NCBI GenBank assembly: GCA_944362695.1
Contig: CALVTQ010000016.1
Coordinates: 1 to 35,118, forward strand
DNA from: an uncultured Clostridia bacterium
GTDB taxonomy: Bacteria > Bacillota > Clostridia > Christensenellales > Aristaeellaceae
Direction: 5' to 3'
DNA length: 35,118 bases
Below, piece after piece: positions 6,695 through 15,015 of the stretch. Positions within the stretch are counted from its first letter, which is position 1. Every line of letters begins with the position of its first letter. The position numbers and the translations under genes are program-made. Under the pieces are notes generated by a model. That model saw only the letters and a program-made list of their open reading frames with translations. It searched no databases and was not told the DNA's origin.

Positions 6695-7705
6695 ATGATG
6701 GAATATACGACGCTGGGCAAGACCGGCCTGCGGATTTCGCGCATGGGCTTCGGCGGCATCCCGATTCAGAAGGTGGACGCCAGGCGCACCCGCGAGCTGA
6801 TGGAGGAGCTCGTCGCCCACGGCGTCAACTACATCGACACCGCGCGCGGCTACACCGTCAGCGAGGCGTATTTGGGCGAGGCGCTCGAGGGCCTGCGCGA
6901 CAAATTCGTCATCGCGACCAAGTCGATGGCCCGCACGAAGGAAGCGATGGCCGCCGACATCGACATCAGCCTCAAAAATCTGTGCACGGACTACATCGAC
7001 CTGTATCAGATTCACAACCCGTCGATGAGCGATTTTGAGAAGGTCATCGCCCCCGGCGGCGCGCTCGAGGCGCTGATGGAAGCGAAGGCCGCGGGCAAGA
7101 TCGGCCACATCGGCGTCACCGCGCACATGGCGAGCGTGTTTGAGCGCGCGCTTGGCTGCGACTGGGTGGAGACGGTCATGTTCCCGTACAACATCGTGGA
7201 AAATCAGGGCACGGAGCTCATGCGCCGCTGCACCGAGCAGAACGTGGGCTTCATCTGCATGAAGCCGCTGGCCGGCGGCGCGCTGGAGGACGCCGAGCTC
7301 GCCATGCGCTTCATCCGCCAGAATCACGACGTTTCGGTCGTCATTCCGGGCATGTACGCCGTCGAGGAGGTCGCCAAGAACATCGCGGCCATGGAAAACG
7401 ACGCGCCGCTCAGCGACGAGGAGCTTGCGAAGATCGAGACCATCCGCAAGGAGATGGGCACGCAGTTCTGCCGCCGCTGCAATTACTGCCAGCCCTGCAC
7501 GGCGGGCATCTCTATCAGCGGCATATTCGTGCTCGAGGGATACTTGCAGCGCTACGGCCTGGGCGACTGGGCGAAGCAGCGCTACGCGGCGCTCGACAAG
7601 AAGGCGGGGGACTGCATCGGCTGCGGCGCGTGCGAAAGCCGCTGCCCGTATAACCTGCCGATTCGCGATATGCTCGCGCGCTGCAAGACGGAGTTCGGCG
7701 CATGA
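6695..7705 (+). CDS. aldo/keto reductase with C-terminal 4Fe-4S ferredoxin-like domain
   Basis: A 336-residue NAD(P)H-type oxidoreductase. The AKR catalytic tetrad is visible as Asp48 (YIDTARGY), Tyr53, Lys76 (IATKS) and His107 (QIHN). The C-terminal extension carries two Cys groups: C259-x2-C262-x2-C265-x2-C268, and C307-x2-C310-x2-C313-x3-C317-Pro, the classic 4Fe-4S pattern. Clostridial AKRs of this shape are common and have no assigned substrate. The iron-sulfur part suggests electron input other than free NAD(P)H, or a structural cluster. The start is ATG ATG; the first was kept, with AAAGGA upstream. The stop overlaps the start of the following membrane-protein gene (ATGA), so the two are translationally coupled. 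Confidence 0.92.
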   Translation: MMEYTTLGKTGLRISRMGFGGIPIQKVDARRTRELMEELVAHGVNYIDTARGYTVSEAYLGEALEGLRDKFVIATKSMARTKEAMAADIDISLKNLCTDYIDLYQIHNPSMSDFEKVIAPGGALEALMEAKAAGKIGHIGVTAHMASVFERALGCDWVETVMFPYNIVENQGTELMRRCTEQNVGFICMKPLAGGALEDAELAMRFIRQNHDVSVVIPGMYAVEEVAKNIAAMENDAPLSDEELAKIETIRKEMGTQFCRRCNYCQPCTAGISISGIFVLEGYLQRYGLGDWAKQRYAALDKKAGDCIGCGACESRCPYNLPIRDMLARCKTEFGA

Positions 7706-9225
7706 GCCGGGAGAAGCGGCGCGCGCTGCTCGTGATCGTTTTTGCGCTGTGGGCGACCGTGCTGCTGCCGTTTTTCCTCGGCACGCAGGCCGCGCACCCG
7801 GCGACGGACGACTTCACATACGCCGTCTACACGCATAAGACGTGGGAACAGACGCACAGCCTGCCGCACGTCGTCAAGGATGCGGTCAGCTACGCGCTGC
7901 GCACGTACCGCGACTGGCAGGGGACGATCGTCGGCTGCATCGTCATGGCGCTCAACCCGGCGGTGTTCTCCATCGCGCATTACGGCGCGCATGCGGCTCT
8001 GCTCCTGCTGCTGAATCTGGCGGCGTGGTTCGTGTTCCTGCGGCGGATGCTGCGCGTCAACCTGGGGCTTGGCAGGGGCGCGTTTTTGGCCGGTTACGCG
8101 GCACTGTCGGCGATGCTGCTCACGTTCCTGCCGGACATCGTCGAGGGCATCTACTGGTTCAACGGCGCGTGGTTCTACACGGGCGCGCAGGCCGTTTCGC
8201 TTCTGACGCTGACGCTGGCGGACGCGCTGTCCGTGCGCGAAAAGAAAAGAAGCAACGCGGCGCTGTGGGCGCTGTGCATGGGGCTTCTGCTCGCGCTGGG
8301 GCTTGACAACTACATCACGGCGATGATGACGGCGGCGGCGCTTTTCATGATGGCGCTGGGCAGGCTGTGGGCAGGCCATGCCGCGCAGGACGATGCGGCG
8401 AAGCGCATGCACAGGCGCGCGGCGATCCGGGCGGCTGTGATGCTCGCGCCCATCGGCGTGGGGCTGCTGGCCGCCGTGCTCGCCCCGGGCAACAGCGTGC
8501 GCATGGAGACCGACGGCGCACATCAGAGCGGCATCGGCTGGCTGATGATGAGCATCGTCTGGACGCTGCGCGACGCGGCGCGCTACATCGTGCGCTTCCT
8601 GCTCAAAACGCCGCTGCTGGCGCTGCTTCTGGCCGCGACGCCCGCGATGATGCGATACGCGAGGAGCGAGCGCGGCCGGGCGGTCGGGGCGCTCTGCCCG
8701 CCAGCGGCGCTGACGGCGCTGGGGTTCTATCTGATCCTCTGCGCGATGATCATTCCGCACATGTATTCCTCGGGCTATGCGGGCTCGGGGCGCGTGGTCA
8801 ACATGTATCACTGCTATGTGCTGACGTTCGGCCCGGTCGCCTACGCGATGGCGCTGCTGAAAATCGGGTCGAAGGGAGAGGGCGAGCCGTGCGAGGGCTG
8901 CAAGGCGTGCCGCAAGAAGCGGCGTGCGTTCTACGTGGGCGCGGCTGCGGCACTGGCGCTGTGCATCGCTGGCGGACAGCTCGGCCATTACGTGAAGCTC
9001 GTCTCCGACCAGCTCGACGGCACGCAGGACGCCTACATCGCGCAGTTCCGCAGCGAATACGCGCTGTGCGAGGCCGCGGGCGAGGGCGAGGACGTCGTGC
9101 TCCCGCCGTGGACGGTCTTCACCGTCACCGGCAAACCGACCGCCTACGAGGATGCGTCGATGTGGACGAACGAGTCCATGGCGACGTATTTCGGCGTGGG
9201 AAGCGTGAGGGTCGGCGGGGAGTAA
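7702..9225 (+). CDS. polytopic membrane protein, DUF6056-like
   Basis: A 507-residue integral membrane protein with about ten hydrophobic segments, the first at residues 7-28. Just after the first segment comes a PATDDFTYAVY motif; an acidic pair in the first outside loop is typical of GT-C-fold glycosyltransferases and of DUF6056 proteins. A role in moving sugars onto surface polymers is inference only. A Cys-rich cytosolic loop (CEGCKACRKKRR, around residue 395) precedes the last membrane segment and could bind metal. The C-terminal 70 residues are predicted outside the cell. The ATG overlaps the AKR stop by four bases and the gene ends at the hairpin at 9248. Confidence 0.78.
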   Translation: MSREKRRALLVIVFALWATVLLPFFLGTQAAHPATDDFTYAVYTHKTWEQTHSLPHVVKDAVSYALRTYRDWQGTIVGCIVMALNPAVFSIAHYGAHAALLLLLNLAAWFVFLRRMLRVNLGLGRGAFLAGYAALSAMLLTFLPDIVEGIYWFNGAWFYTGAQAVSLLTLTLADALSVREKKRSNAALWALCMGLLLALGLDNYITAMMTAAALFMMALGRLWAGHAAQDDAAKRMHRRAAIRAAVMLAPIGVGLLAAVLAPGNSVRMETDGAHQSGIGWLMMSIVWTLRDAARYIVRFLLKTPLLALLLAATPAMMRYARSERGRAVGALCPPAALTALGFYLILCAMIIPHMYSSGYAGSGRVVNMYHCYVLTFGPVAYAMALLKIGSKGEGEPCEGCKACRKKRRAFYVGAAAALALCIAGGQLGHYVKLVSDQLDGTQDAYIAQFRSEYALCEAAGEGEDVVLPPWTVFTVTGKPTAYEDASMWTNESMATYFGVGSVRVGGE

Positions 9226-9247
9226 GAGCGCAATTAAATAGAAAATC

Positions 9248-9284
9248 GCCGCTTTATTAAGAAGAATAAGGCGGCAAATTTTTA
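9248..9284 (+). terminator. terminator of the AKR-membrane protein operon
   Basis: GCCGCTTTATT pairs with AATAAGGCGGC over 11 bp (one G-U) around a six-base loop, followed by AAATTTTT, 22 bases after the stop. Confidence 0.85.
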
Positions 9285-9333
9285 TTGGAAGGATATTAAG
9301 CACGTAACGTGGGCATAACATGAACTGAAATGT

Positions 9334-9352
9334 GCCGTAAAAAAAATACGGC
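9334..9352. repeat. hairpin with A7 loop at the edge of the AT-rich island
   Basis: Perfect inverted repeat GCCGTA/TACGGC around seven A residues, seven bases before the -35 of the ATPase operon. It could be an operator or a remnant at the left border of the imported block. It has no T-run on the plus strand, so it is not a normal terminator. Confidence 0.5.
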
Positions 9353-9358
9353 AATCTA

Positions 9359-9387
9359 TTGTCAGTGACCTTGCGCTGTGCTAAAAT
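9359..9387 (+). promoter_or_regulatory. promoter of the ATPase-TOPRIM operon
   Basis: TTGTCA (9359-9364), 17 bp spacer, TAAAAT (9382-9387). A TATAAT at 9391 was not chosen because its transcript would start within the ribosome site. Confidence 0.55.
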
Positions 9388-9410
9388 GAATATAATAAGA
9401 GGTGATATGT

Positions 9411-10517
9411 GTGCTGATAAAATTCAAAGTCAAGAATTTTAAAAACTTTTCCGAAGAACTATGCTTTGATTTATCCTCTCCCAGTAATTATGAGTTCAAT
9501 GTAAATGTGATTGAAAATGGATGCGTTAGCAAAGCATTGATATATGGACCGAATGGAAGCGGAAAATCTAACTTGGGACTTGCGCTTTTTGATATTATTG
9601 TTCACCTGACAGAGAATCAAAAAAATTTCGGAAGATATTCCTACTATCTGAATTTGGATGGTGCGGAAGATGCTGCAAAATTTGAATATGTCTTTAAGTT
9701 TAGTGAAAACGAATTGACTTATCGCTATGAAAAAAAAGATGTACAAGTATTGCTGAAGGAAGAGGTCCTCATCAATGGAAGAAGTGTGATTAAATATGAT
9801 TTTTTAAAAAATGAGGGATATGTAAAACTTAAGGGATGTGAAACGTTAAATTTTATTTCTAATACAAGTCCGATTTCGCGAATAAAATTTGTATATAATA
9901 ATGCGATTCTTGATAAAACGACAGAGAATATGACATTCATCCAGTTTATGGAATTTGTGAATAGAATGCTGCTGTTCTATTCACTGGACACCAGGGGATA
10001 TCTTGGTTTTATGACAGGCACGCACAGTATTCCTGAAGAAATTATCAAAAGCGGAACTCTGCGTGAATTTGAGAGATTCTTGCGCGATCATGGATTGGAT
10101 TATAAGTTATATAAAAAGAAGATGGGAGAGGATGAGGCTATCTTCTGTAAATATCAGAAGCAAGATGCAGAGTTTTGGAACATAGCGTCTACGGGAACGC
10201 TTTCGTTAGCTGTGTTTTATTATTGGTATATAAAAATGAGTCAAGCGTCTTTTGTATTCATAGATGAGTTTGATGCTTTCTATCATTACGAGCTGGCATA
10301 CAGCTTGGTAAAGAAGCTCAGCACAATGAAAGGAATACAGGTGATGTTGACTACACATAATACAGATTTGATGACGAATGATTTGCTGCGGCCGGATTGC
10401 TATTTCTTGATTGATAAAAAGAAAATCGTTGCGCTTTCTGACTGCACGGACAAGGAACTGCGCAAAGCGCATAACTTACAGAAGATGTATAAAGCTGGTG
10501 CATTCAGATATGAGTAA
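9411..10517 (+). CDS. AAA-family (ABC-type) ATPase of a two-gene putative defence module
   Basis: A 368-residue protein with ATP-binding Walker A GPNGSGKSN (46-54), an ABC-signature-like STGTLSLAVF near residue 263, Walker B FVFIDEFDAFYH (Asp285-Glu286) and a switch His316 in TTHNT. The layout, N-terminal FKVKNFKNFSEE to C-terminal LIDKKKIVAL, is that of the AAA_15/AAA_21 ATPases found in OLD, PARIS AriA, AbiL and related anti-phage systems. The GTG at 9411 was chosen over GTG at 9402 because AAGAGGTGAT is then seven bases upstream and the protein begins with the expected LIKFKVKNF. Codon use and base composition are much more AT-rich than all flanking genes, suggesting horizontal transfer. 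It overlaps the downstream TOPRIM gene by eight bases. Confidence 0.9.
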   Translation: MLIKFKVKNFKNFSEELCFDLSSPSNYEFNVNVIENGCVSKALIYGPNGSGKSNLGLALFDIIVHLTENQKNFGRYSYYLNLDGAEDAAKFEYVFKFSENELTYRYEKKDVQVLLKEEVLINGRSVIKYDFLKNEGYVKLKGCETLNFISNTSPISRIKFVYNNAILDKTTENMTFIQFMEFVNRMLLFYSLDTRGYLGFMTGTHSIPEEIIKSGTLREFERFLRDHGLDYKLYKKKMGEDEAIFCKYQKQDAEFWNIASTGTLSLAVFYYWYIKMSQASFVFIDEFDAFYHYELAYSLVKKLSTMKGIQVMLTTHNTDLMTNDLLRPDCYFLIDKKKIVALSDCTDKELRKAHNLQKMYKAGAFRYE

Positions 10518-11343
10518 GCGGACACATATAGCAATCATTGTGGAAGGAGCTCGCCGGGAACCACAGATCATTGATAATCTCAGCAGACTATTTTTCCCTG
10601 AGGCGGAATTCAGTGTGATTTCTCTTTCGGCTGAACAAAATATTTATATGTTGTGGAAGAAGTTAAAGGAGGACGATTTTGAGACGGATATCATTGAAGT
10701 TTTGCGCAGTTATAGCGTTGAGGCAGAAAGTATGCTTAAAGGTTTAACGCAGAGTGATTTTTCAGAAATCTTTCTGTTTTTCGATTGCGATGCGCATCAG
10801 AATAATCTGAAAGCCGAAGATCTGCCGTGGGATCAGGTACTGTTGCAAATGCTGGAAACATTCAGCAATGAAACAGAACACGGAAAGCTTTATATCAGCT
10901 ATCCTATGGCGGAAGCGTTAAGGGATGCGGATGCAGGTAGCTGCAAGCCGTCTACAAAATGTCTTTGGCGACGGGGCGAATTGAAGCAATATAAAAATGA
11001 TTCAGGACAAAATGCTCAGTTCCAAGATCATAAGAAGTATGATAAAAGCACATGGATGGAACTGATGAATATTTACTGGTGGAGGGTTGGCTGCCTTTTT
11101 GGAAAATCCGAAAATTTCAGTTTTGAGGAATATCGTGACGAAGTAGATCCAAAGAAGATTTTTGAAAAGCAAATCAGGTTGCTGAACGACGATTGCGTGT
11201 TTGTCTTGAGCTGTTTTCCAGAATTTTTGCTGGATTACTTCAAAAAAGAATTTTGGGATCGAAACATCAAGCTAGATATGCGATACGCACCTGCTGAGGA
11301 GTGCGAGAGAGCATCCATAGCAAACAGATATAATAGCATTTGA
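10510..11343 (+). CDS. TOPRIM-like nuclease partner of the AAA ATPase
   Basis: A 277-residue protein whose N-terminus reads IAIIVEGARREPQI, giving the TOPRIM glutamate at Glu12, and whose DxD pair is Asp92/Asp94 in FLFFDCDAH. These are the metal-binding residues of TOPRIM folds in OLD nucleases, RloB and AbiL/PARIS effectors. The rest, including YISYPMAEALRD, is shared with unnamed partners of AAA ATPases as I remember them. The predicted job is a nuclease effector held or triggered by the ATPase on phage attack (inference). The ATG at 10510 overlaps the ATPase stop (ATGAGTAA), indicating coupled translation. A longer reading from 10411 runs back into the ATPase gene and was not used. It has the same AT-rich composition. 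Confidence 0.85.
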   Translation: MSKRTHIAIIVEGARREPQIIDNLSRLFFPEAEFSVISLSAEQNIYMLWKKLKEDDFETDIIEVLRSYSVEAESMLKGLTQSDFSEIFLFFDCDAHQNNLKAEDLPWDQVLLQMLETFSNETEHGKLYISYPMAEALRDADAGSCKPSTKCLWRRGELKQYKNDSGQNAQFQDHKKYDKSTWMELMNIYWWRVGCLFGKSENFSFEEYRDEVDPKKIFEKQIRLLNDDCVFVLSCFPEFLLDYFKKEFWDRNIKLDMRYAPAEECERASIANRYNSI

Positions 11344-11352
11344 AGTGATGCG

Positions 11353-11385
11353 AAAGGCCGCCTTCCTTACCGGAAAGCGGCCTTT
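11353..11385. terminator. hairpin between convergent genes at the right edge of the AT-rich island
   Basis: Nine-bp arms AAAGGCCGC (11353-11361) and GCGGCCTTT (11377-11385). The T-run is short on both sides. The minus-strand arm begins inside the stop codon of the small gene at 11384. It coincides with the return to GC-rich sequence. Confidence 0.6.
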
Positions 11386-11665
11386 AAATTTGATTGGTGT
11401 CGTTCGCATCCGTCCTCTCATTTTCTACAAACCAATACGGCTCATCATAGAACAGCGCGAACGTCCTCCCCTCGGCCTGACAGACATAGCGCATGCCCTG
11501 CCCGCCGGCCTTGCGCGCGGCGGCGGGACGGACGTCGAGGATGCGGTCGATGCGGATGGCGGGGCCGTCCTCCTCGCGCAGGAGGAGGGGCCGGATGCGT
11601 CCGTCGAAGCCGAAGTCCGCGCGGACTTTGACGTAGTGCTTGTACGCGTTTTCGGGACGGCGCAT
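11384..11665 (-). CDS. small protein co-transcribed with dinB, function unknown
   Basis: A 93-residue soluble protein with no membrane segment. It is strand-rich: YVKVRADFGFDGRIRPLLL, a middle IRIDRILDVRPAA, then GMRYVCQAEGRTFALFYDEPYWFVE. I know this type as an unnamed partner encoded next to Y-family polymerase genes in Clostridia, but could not assign a domain family. The ATG has GAGGTG nearby (seven bases). It lies 79 bases after the dinB stop on the same strand with no terminator between, so it should be SOS-induced. A DNA-damage-related role is inference from context. Confidence 0.75.
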   Translation of the reverse strand: MRRPENAYKHYVKVRADFGFDGRIRPLLLREEDGPAIRIDRILDVRPAAARKAGGQGMRYVCQAEGRTFALFYDEPYWFVENERTDANDTNQI

Positions 11666-11744
11666 GGTTTCACCTCACATCACTTTTTCGAAAAATCGCG
11701 AATCGCATGATATGCCCTGTAAGCCGCGGCCCAAGCGTAACCCG

Positions 11745-12992
11745 TTACCCCGCATAAAACGGCACGGGATGCACCGTGTGGTCCTCGACCGGGTTGATCT
11801 TTGCGTATTCGCCGTCGACCAGCACGATGGCGCGGCGGACGATCTGATGCCCGAAGCGGCGGCGCAGGCCGTCGACGGCTTCCTCGAGGTGCTCAAGGCG
11901 GATGCGGCGTTCCTCGTCGCCCAGAAAGCCGAGCTGCGCGGGCGCGCCGTCGGGCGAGAGGGCTGAGCAGCTCAGGCCGACGCTGCGGAAGGGCAGCTCG
12001 CCGGAGAAGCGCTCGTCAAAGAGCTGCATGGCGGCGCGCGCGATTTCGCCGGAGAGGTTCGTCGGGCGGGCGAGCGTGCGCTGGCAGGAGCATGTGACGA
12101 GATCGACGCTGCGGGCGCTGATGGTCACGCAGCGGGCGCGCAGGCCCTCCTCGCGCATGCGGGCGGCAACGGACTCGGCGAGCAGAGAATAGATGCAGCG
12201 CGCGTCGTCGGGCGCGGTCAGGTCGTGCGGCGGGGTCGTGCTGTTGCCGACGGACTTGATCGCGGCGCGGAAGTCCGAGCGCATGACGGGCGAGCGGTCG
12301 AGCCCCAGCGCGTAGGACTTGAGCATCAGGCCCGGCTTGCCCAGACGCGCCTTGAGCAGGTCGTCCGGCAGATTCGCGAGGTCGCCGATCGTGCGCGCGT
12401 TCATCATGCGCAGCTTGCGCCGCGTCGCCGGGCCGACAAAGAGCAGGTCGCCCGCGGGCAGGGGCCAGACGACGTCGCGGAACGTGTCCGGCGCGATGAC
12501 CGTCACCGCGTCGGGCTTCTTCATGTCGCTGCCGAGCTTGGCGAAGATCTTGTTGAAGGACACGCCGACGGAGACCGTGATGCCCAGCTCGCGCTTGATG
12601 CGCAGGCGGATCTCGTGCGCGATGCGCTCGCCCTCGCGGATGTCCACGTCCGGCCCGCTGACATCGACCCACGCCTCGTCGAGGCCGAAGGACTCCACCC
12701 GGTCGGAGTAGTCCTCGTAGATGCGGCGCATGCGGCGGCTGAAGCGGATGTAGAGCGGGAAGTCCGGCGGCACGCAGACCAGCTCCGGGCATTTCTCGCG
12801 CGCTTGCCAGATGGCGTCGCCCGTGTTGATGCCGAAGCGCTTGGCGATTTGGTTTTTGGTCAGCACGATGCCGTGGCGCGCCTCCGCATCGCCGCAGACC
12901 GCCACGGGCTTGTCGCGAATCGCCGGATTGTACAGGCACTCCACGCTCGCATAAAACGCGTTCGCGTCGCAATGCAGAATCACACGGCCCAT
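11745..12992 (-). CDS. dinB: DNA polymerase IV, Y family, SOS-regulated
   Basis: Translesion DNA polymerase. The 415-residue product starts MGRVILHCDANAFYASVE, with catalytic Asp8 and the aromatic steric gate region, then SFGLDEAWVDVSG carrying the second acidic pair. Thumb (helix-hairpin-helix, VGPATRRKLRMMNARTIGDLA) and little-finger domains are complete. There is no obvious beta-clamp motif of the usual QxxLF form at the very end; the C-terminus is HPVPFYAG. The ATG at 12992 was chosen over an extension back to 13088, which would overlap the promoter and the LexA site; AAGGGGG lies upstream. It heads a two-gene operon with the small gene at 11384-11665. Confidence 0.95.
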   Translation of the reverse strand: MGRVILHCDANAFYASVECLYNPAIRDKPVAVCGDAEARHGIVLTKNQIAKRFGINTGDAIWQAREKCPELVCVPPDFPLYIRFSRRMRRIYEDYSDRVESFGLDEAWVDVSGPDVDIREGERIAHEIRLRIKRELGITVSVGVSFNKIFAKLGSDMKKPDAVTVIAPDTFRDVVWPLPAGDLLFVGPATRRKLRMMNARTIGDLANLPDDLLKARLGKPGLMLKSYALGLDRSPVMRSDFRAAIKSVGNSTTPPHDLTAPDDARCIYSLLAESVAARMREEGLRARCVTISARSVDLVTCSCQRTLARPTNLSGEIARAAMQLFDERFSGELPFRSVGLSCSALSPDGAPAQLGFLGDEERRIRLEHLEEAVDGLRRRFGHQIVRRAIVLVDGEYAKINPVEDHTVHPVPFYAG

Positions 12993-13026
12993 GCCCGCGC
13001 CCCCTTTTTCGCCGTCCTCTGTCTCT

Positions 13027-13054
13027 ATTATACGAACAAATGTTCGCGCGTCAA
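13027..13054 (-). promoter_or_regulatory. dinB promoter with LexA/DinR box in the spacer
   Basis: On the minus strand: TTGACG (13049-13054), a 16-bp spacer, TATAAT (13027-13032). The spacer contains the perfect palindrome CGAACATTTGTTCG (13033-13046), which fits the Bacillus-type LexA consensus. Bound LexA would cover the region between -35 and -10 and block polymerase. Confidence 0.93.
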
Positions 13055-13085
13055 CCGGCAAATGATGGCAGTTGACGCCGTTTGA

Positions 13086-13121
13086 CAAAACAAGAAACGC
13101 GCCTCCGATGCGGAAGCGCGT
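13086..13121 (-). terminator. terminator of the double flavoprotein gene
   Basis: On the minus strand ACGCGC (13116-13121) and GCGCGT (13097-13102), continued by an inner TCCG/CGGA pair, followed by TTCTTGTTTT. Confidence 0.8.
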
Positions 13122-13142
13122 CTGTGTATGGCGGAAAACGGA

Positions 13143-14495
13143 TCAGGCGTTGTTCTCTTTGGCCTTGGCGAGCACCTTTTCATACGGGGCGAGCATGCCG
13201 CGCGTCATGGCGCTGCCCATCTTCTTCTGCACATTCGGCGAGGTGAGCAGCATGCCCACGGCGTACATCTTGAGCATCGTCGGCCACTTCTTCTGCGGGA
13301 AGTCGTACTGCCCGTGCGCCTTGTAGAACTTGTGGTCGGCGCGCATCATGCCCTGCATGAGCCAGATGAGGTCGCGGAAGACCTTCATGCCGCCGACGCC
13401 GTAAAAGTCCTTGGGCGGGTTGTAGCTGTGCTCGAGCGCATAGGAAAGCGTCTTGGCGAGCGCGTCGATCTCGCCGTCGGGGTCAAACTCGTCGGTCGCC
13501 ACGCCGCAGAGGAAGTTGCCGCCGACCTGCGCGCGCGATTCGAGGATCATGCGCAGGTTCTCCTCGCGGCTGTAATCGCCGGAAACGAGATAGCCCATCG
13601 GCATGCCCATGGTCACGGTGCGGTGGCCGTTGCAGAACTCGCGGTCGTTGTAGCGCTTGAAGTTCGCGCCCATGGAGTGATCCTCGATGGAGAAGGCGAA
13701 GACGATGGCCTGTGCCTTCTGGATGGTGCCCCGCAGGAAGTCGTCAAACCCGTCGGTGTAGACGCACTTGCCGGTCACGGCGCAGTGGAAGCAGCCCAGG
13801 CACCCGCCCTTAAACGGGAACTCGCGGATATTGACCACGCGCGTGGCCAGCGGCAGGGCGGTGCGGAAGCGGCCGATCATGGCGGCGAGCTGCGCATCGT
13901 CCGGCGCGAGGTCGGCCACGATCACGACGTCGCCGGGCTTATTTTCATCGGCGGCGGCAAGCGGCGTGACGGGCTTATGCGCGGGGGCGGGCAGCGGCGC
14001 GGCAGGCGGCAGGGCGATGCCGTTTTCGACGCAGTACATGACGTATTCAAAGAACGCGCGGGCGTCCTTGCGGCCCTGCTCGCTGAGCAGATCGTCCATG
14101 TCGGCGCTCAGGCCCTTGACGACGCGCAGGCCCATGTCCATGCAGTTGTCCTGCACATAGCGATGCGCGGTCACGTCGTAGAAATGCTTGCTGGTGGTGA
14201 TTTGCGTGGCCCACTTGCCGGTCAGATCGACGCCCGACTGCTTGACGAGCGTGATGAAGCGGTGCAGCTGGCTCGGCGCGATGAACGTGTAGACCGGATA
14301 GCAGAACAGCAGCAGGTCGGCGGCGCGGAGCATATCCAGCGCGCCGGTCATATCCTTTTCCAGCGACTTGATGCGCGCGCCGACGTGGAGCACGTCATAC
14401 GTGTGCTGCGGATAGACGACCTGAAGATAGCGCACGGTCTGGTAGGTGATGCTGTTTTCGCCCTTGGGGCTGCCTGTGATCACGAGGATATGCAT
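13143..14495 (-). CDS. double flavodoxin-fold FMN reductase with Cys cluster
   Basis: A 450-residue cytosolic flavoprotein made of two flavodoxin/FMN-reductase-like halves. The first half starts MHILVITGSPKGENSITYQT, the FMN phosphate loop, with LLLFCYPVYTFIAPSQ (about 61-76) as the isoalloxazine loop. A Pro/Ala-rich linker at 162-184 joins the second half, which has lost an obvious GSPR loop but carries GCLGCFHCAVTGKC (C232, C235, C238, C244) followed by DGFDDF, the iron-sulfur-flavoprotein pattern. The likely role is electron transfer or quinone/metal reduction; the substrate is unknown. The start ATG is the only one placed before the phosphate loop; the ribosome site is weak (AAAGGA, 11-12 bases). 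A fully consensus promoter at 14595-14623 suggests strong expression. Confidence 0.87.
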   Translation of the reverse strand: MHILVITGSPKGENSITYQTVRYLQVVYPQHTYDVLHVGARIKSLEKDMTGALDMLRAADLLLFCYPVYTFIAPSQLHRFITLVKQSGVDLTGKWATQITTSKHFYDVTAHRYVQDNCMDMGLRVVKGLSADMDDLLSEQGRKDARAFFEYVMYCVENGIALPPAAPLPAPAHKPVTPLAAADENKPGDVVIVADLAPDDAQLAAMIGRFRTALPLATRVVNIREFPFKGGCLGCFHCAVTGKCVYTDGFDDFLRGTIQKAQAIVFAFSIEDHSMGANFKRYNDREFCNGHRTVTMGMPMGYLVSGDYSREENLRMILESRAQVGGNFLCGVATDEFDPDGEIDALAKTLSYALEHSYNPPKDFYGVGGMKVFRDLIWLMQGMMRADHKFYKAHGQYDFPQKKWPTMLKMYAVGMLLTSPNVQKKMGSAMTRGMLAPYEKVLAKAKENNA

Positions 14496-14594
14496 GGGGA
14501 AACCGTCCTTTCCGATGAATGGCGTGGGGTGCTTCGGCGGGGCATCGTAGTCCTATGAAATGTGAGGAAAAGCGCGCGATGTGTTCGTGTGTTC

Positions 14595-14623
14595 ATTATA
14601 TCGGATGGGCATGCGGGTGTCAA
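14595..14623 (-). promoter_or_regulatory. consensus promoter of the double flavoprotein gene
   Basis: Minus-strand TTGACA (14618-14623), 17 bp spacer, TATAAT (14595-14600): perfect in both hexamers, about 90 bases before the ATG. Confidence 0.88.
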
Positions 14624-14700
14624 GGACGGGGCGGGGGAGGGGATTTGGCGATACATATAGAAAACACCCTCATCGTTTATAGATGAAGGCGTTTCGCTTA

Positions 14701-14776
14701 TGGAGCTGATAATAAGAATTCGAACTGGTGATTTTTTCCTTGAAAAGGTGAGCGATTGCACAGCCGTGATCATAAG
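14701..14776 (-). pseudogene. decayed tRNA-Thr copy 3
   Basis: The most distant copy. It keeps TTCGAAT and TCCA but the T-stem 3' strand is shifted (TCTTA). The 5' part diverges from copies 1 and 2 around 14759-14776. It is followed by a diverged hairpin at 14662-14694 that still pairs. Confidence 0.68.
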
Positions 14777-14818
14777 AAAAACACCCTCGCGAGTGGTCTC
14801 ACGAAGGTGTTTTGCATG

Positions 14819-14894
14819 TGGAGCTGATAATAAGATTTGAACTGGTGATTTTTTCCTTGAAAAGGTGAGCGATTGCGCATTCGTGATACATAAA
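14819..14894 (-). pseudogene. decayed tRNA-Thr copy 2
   Basis: Same 76-base frame and the same altered 5' half as copy 1, nearly identical through the anticodon-loop region. The T-stem is more degraded (CTTAT against ACCAG). TCCA is retained. Confidence 0.72.
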
Positions 14895-14936
14895 GAAAAC
14901 ACTCTCGCGAGTGGTCTCACGAAGGTGTTTTGCATG

Positions 14937-15012
14937 TGGAGCTGATAACCGGATCTGAACTGGTGATTTTTTCCTTGAAAAGGTGAGCGATTGCGCATTC
15001 GTGATACATAAA
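14937..15012 (-). pseudogene. decayed tRNA-Thr copy 1
   Basis: Aligned without gaps over 76 positions to tRNA-Thr. The last 29 bases differ at only about three positions, including a broken T-stem pair (CCGGT for CTGGT), and TCCA is kept. The 5' acceptor strand and D-arm are lost. The anticodon-loop position reads TTTTCAA (would be UUC) on a mostly unpaired stem. Unlikely to be charged or to work in translation. Confidence 0.75.
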
Positions 15013-15015
15013 GAA

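Noticed and set aside
9391..9396. TATAAT as the -10 of the ATPase operon
   Set aside because: Its transcript would start within the ribosome site, and the candidate -35 is only 14 bp away. TTGTCA-17-TAAAAT is better.
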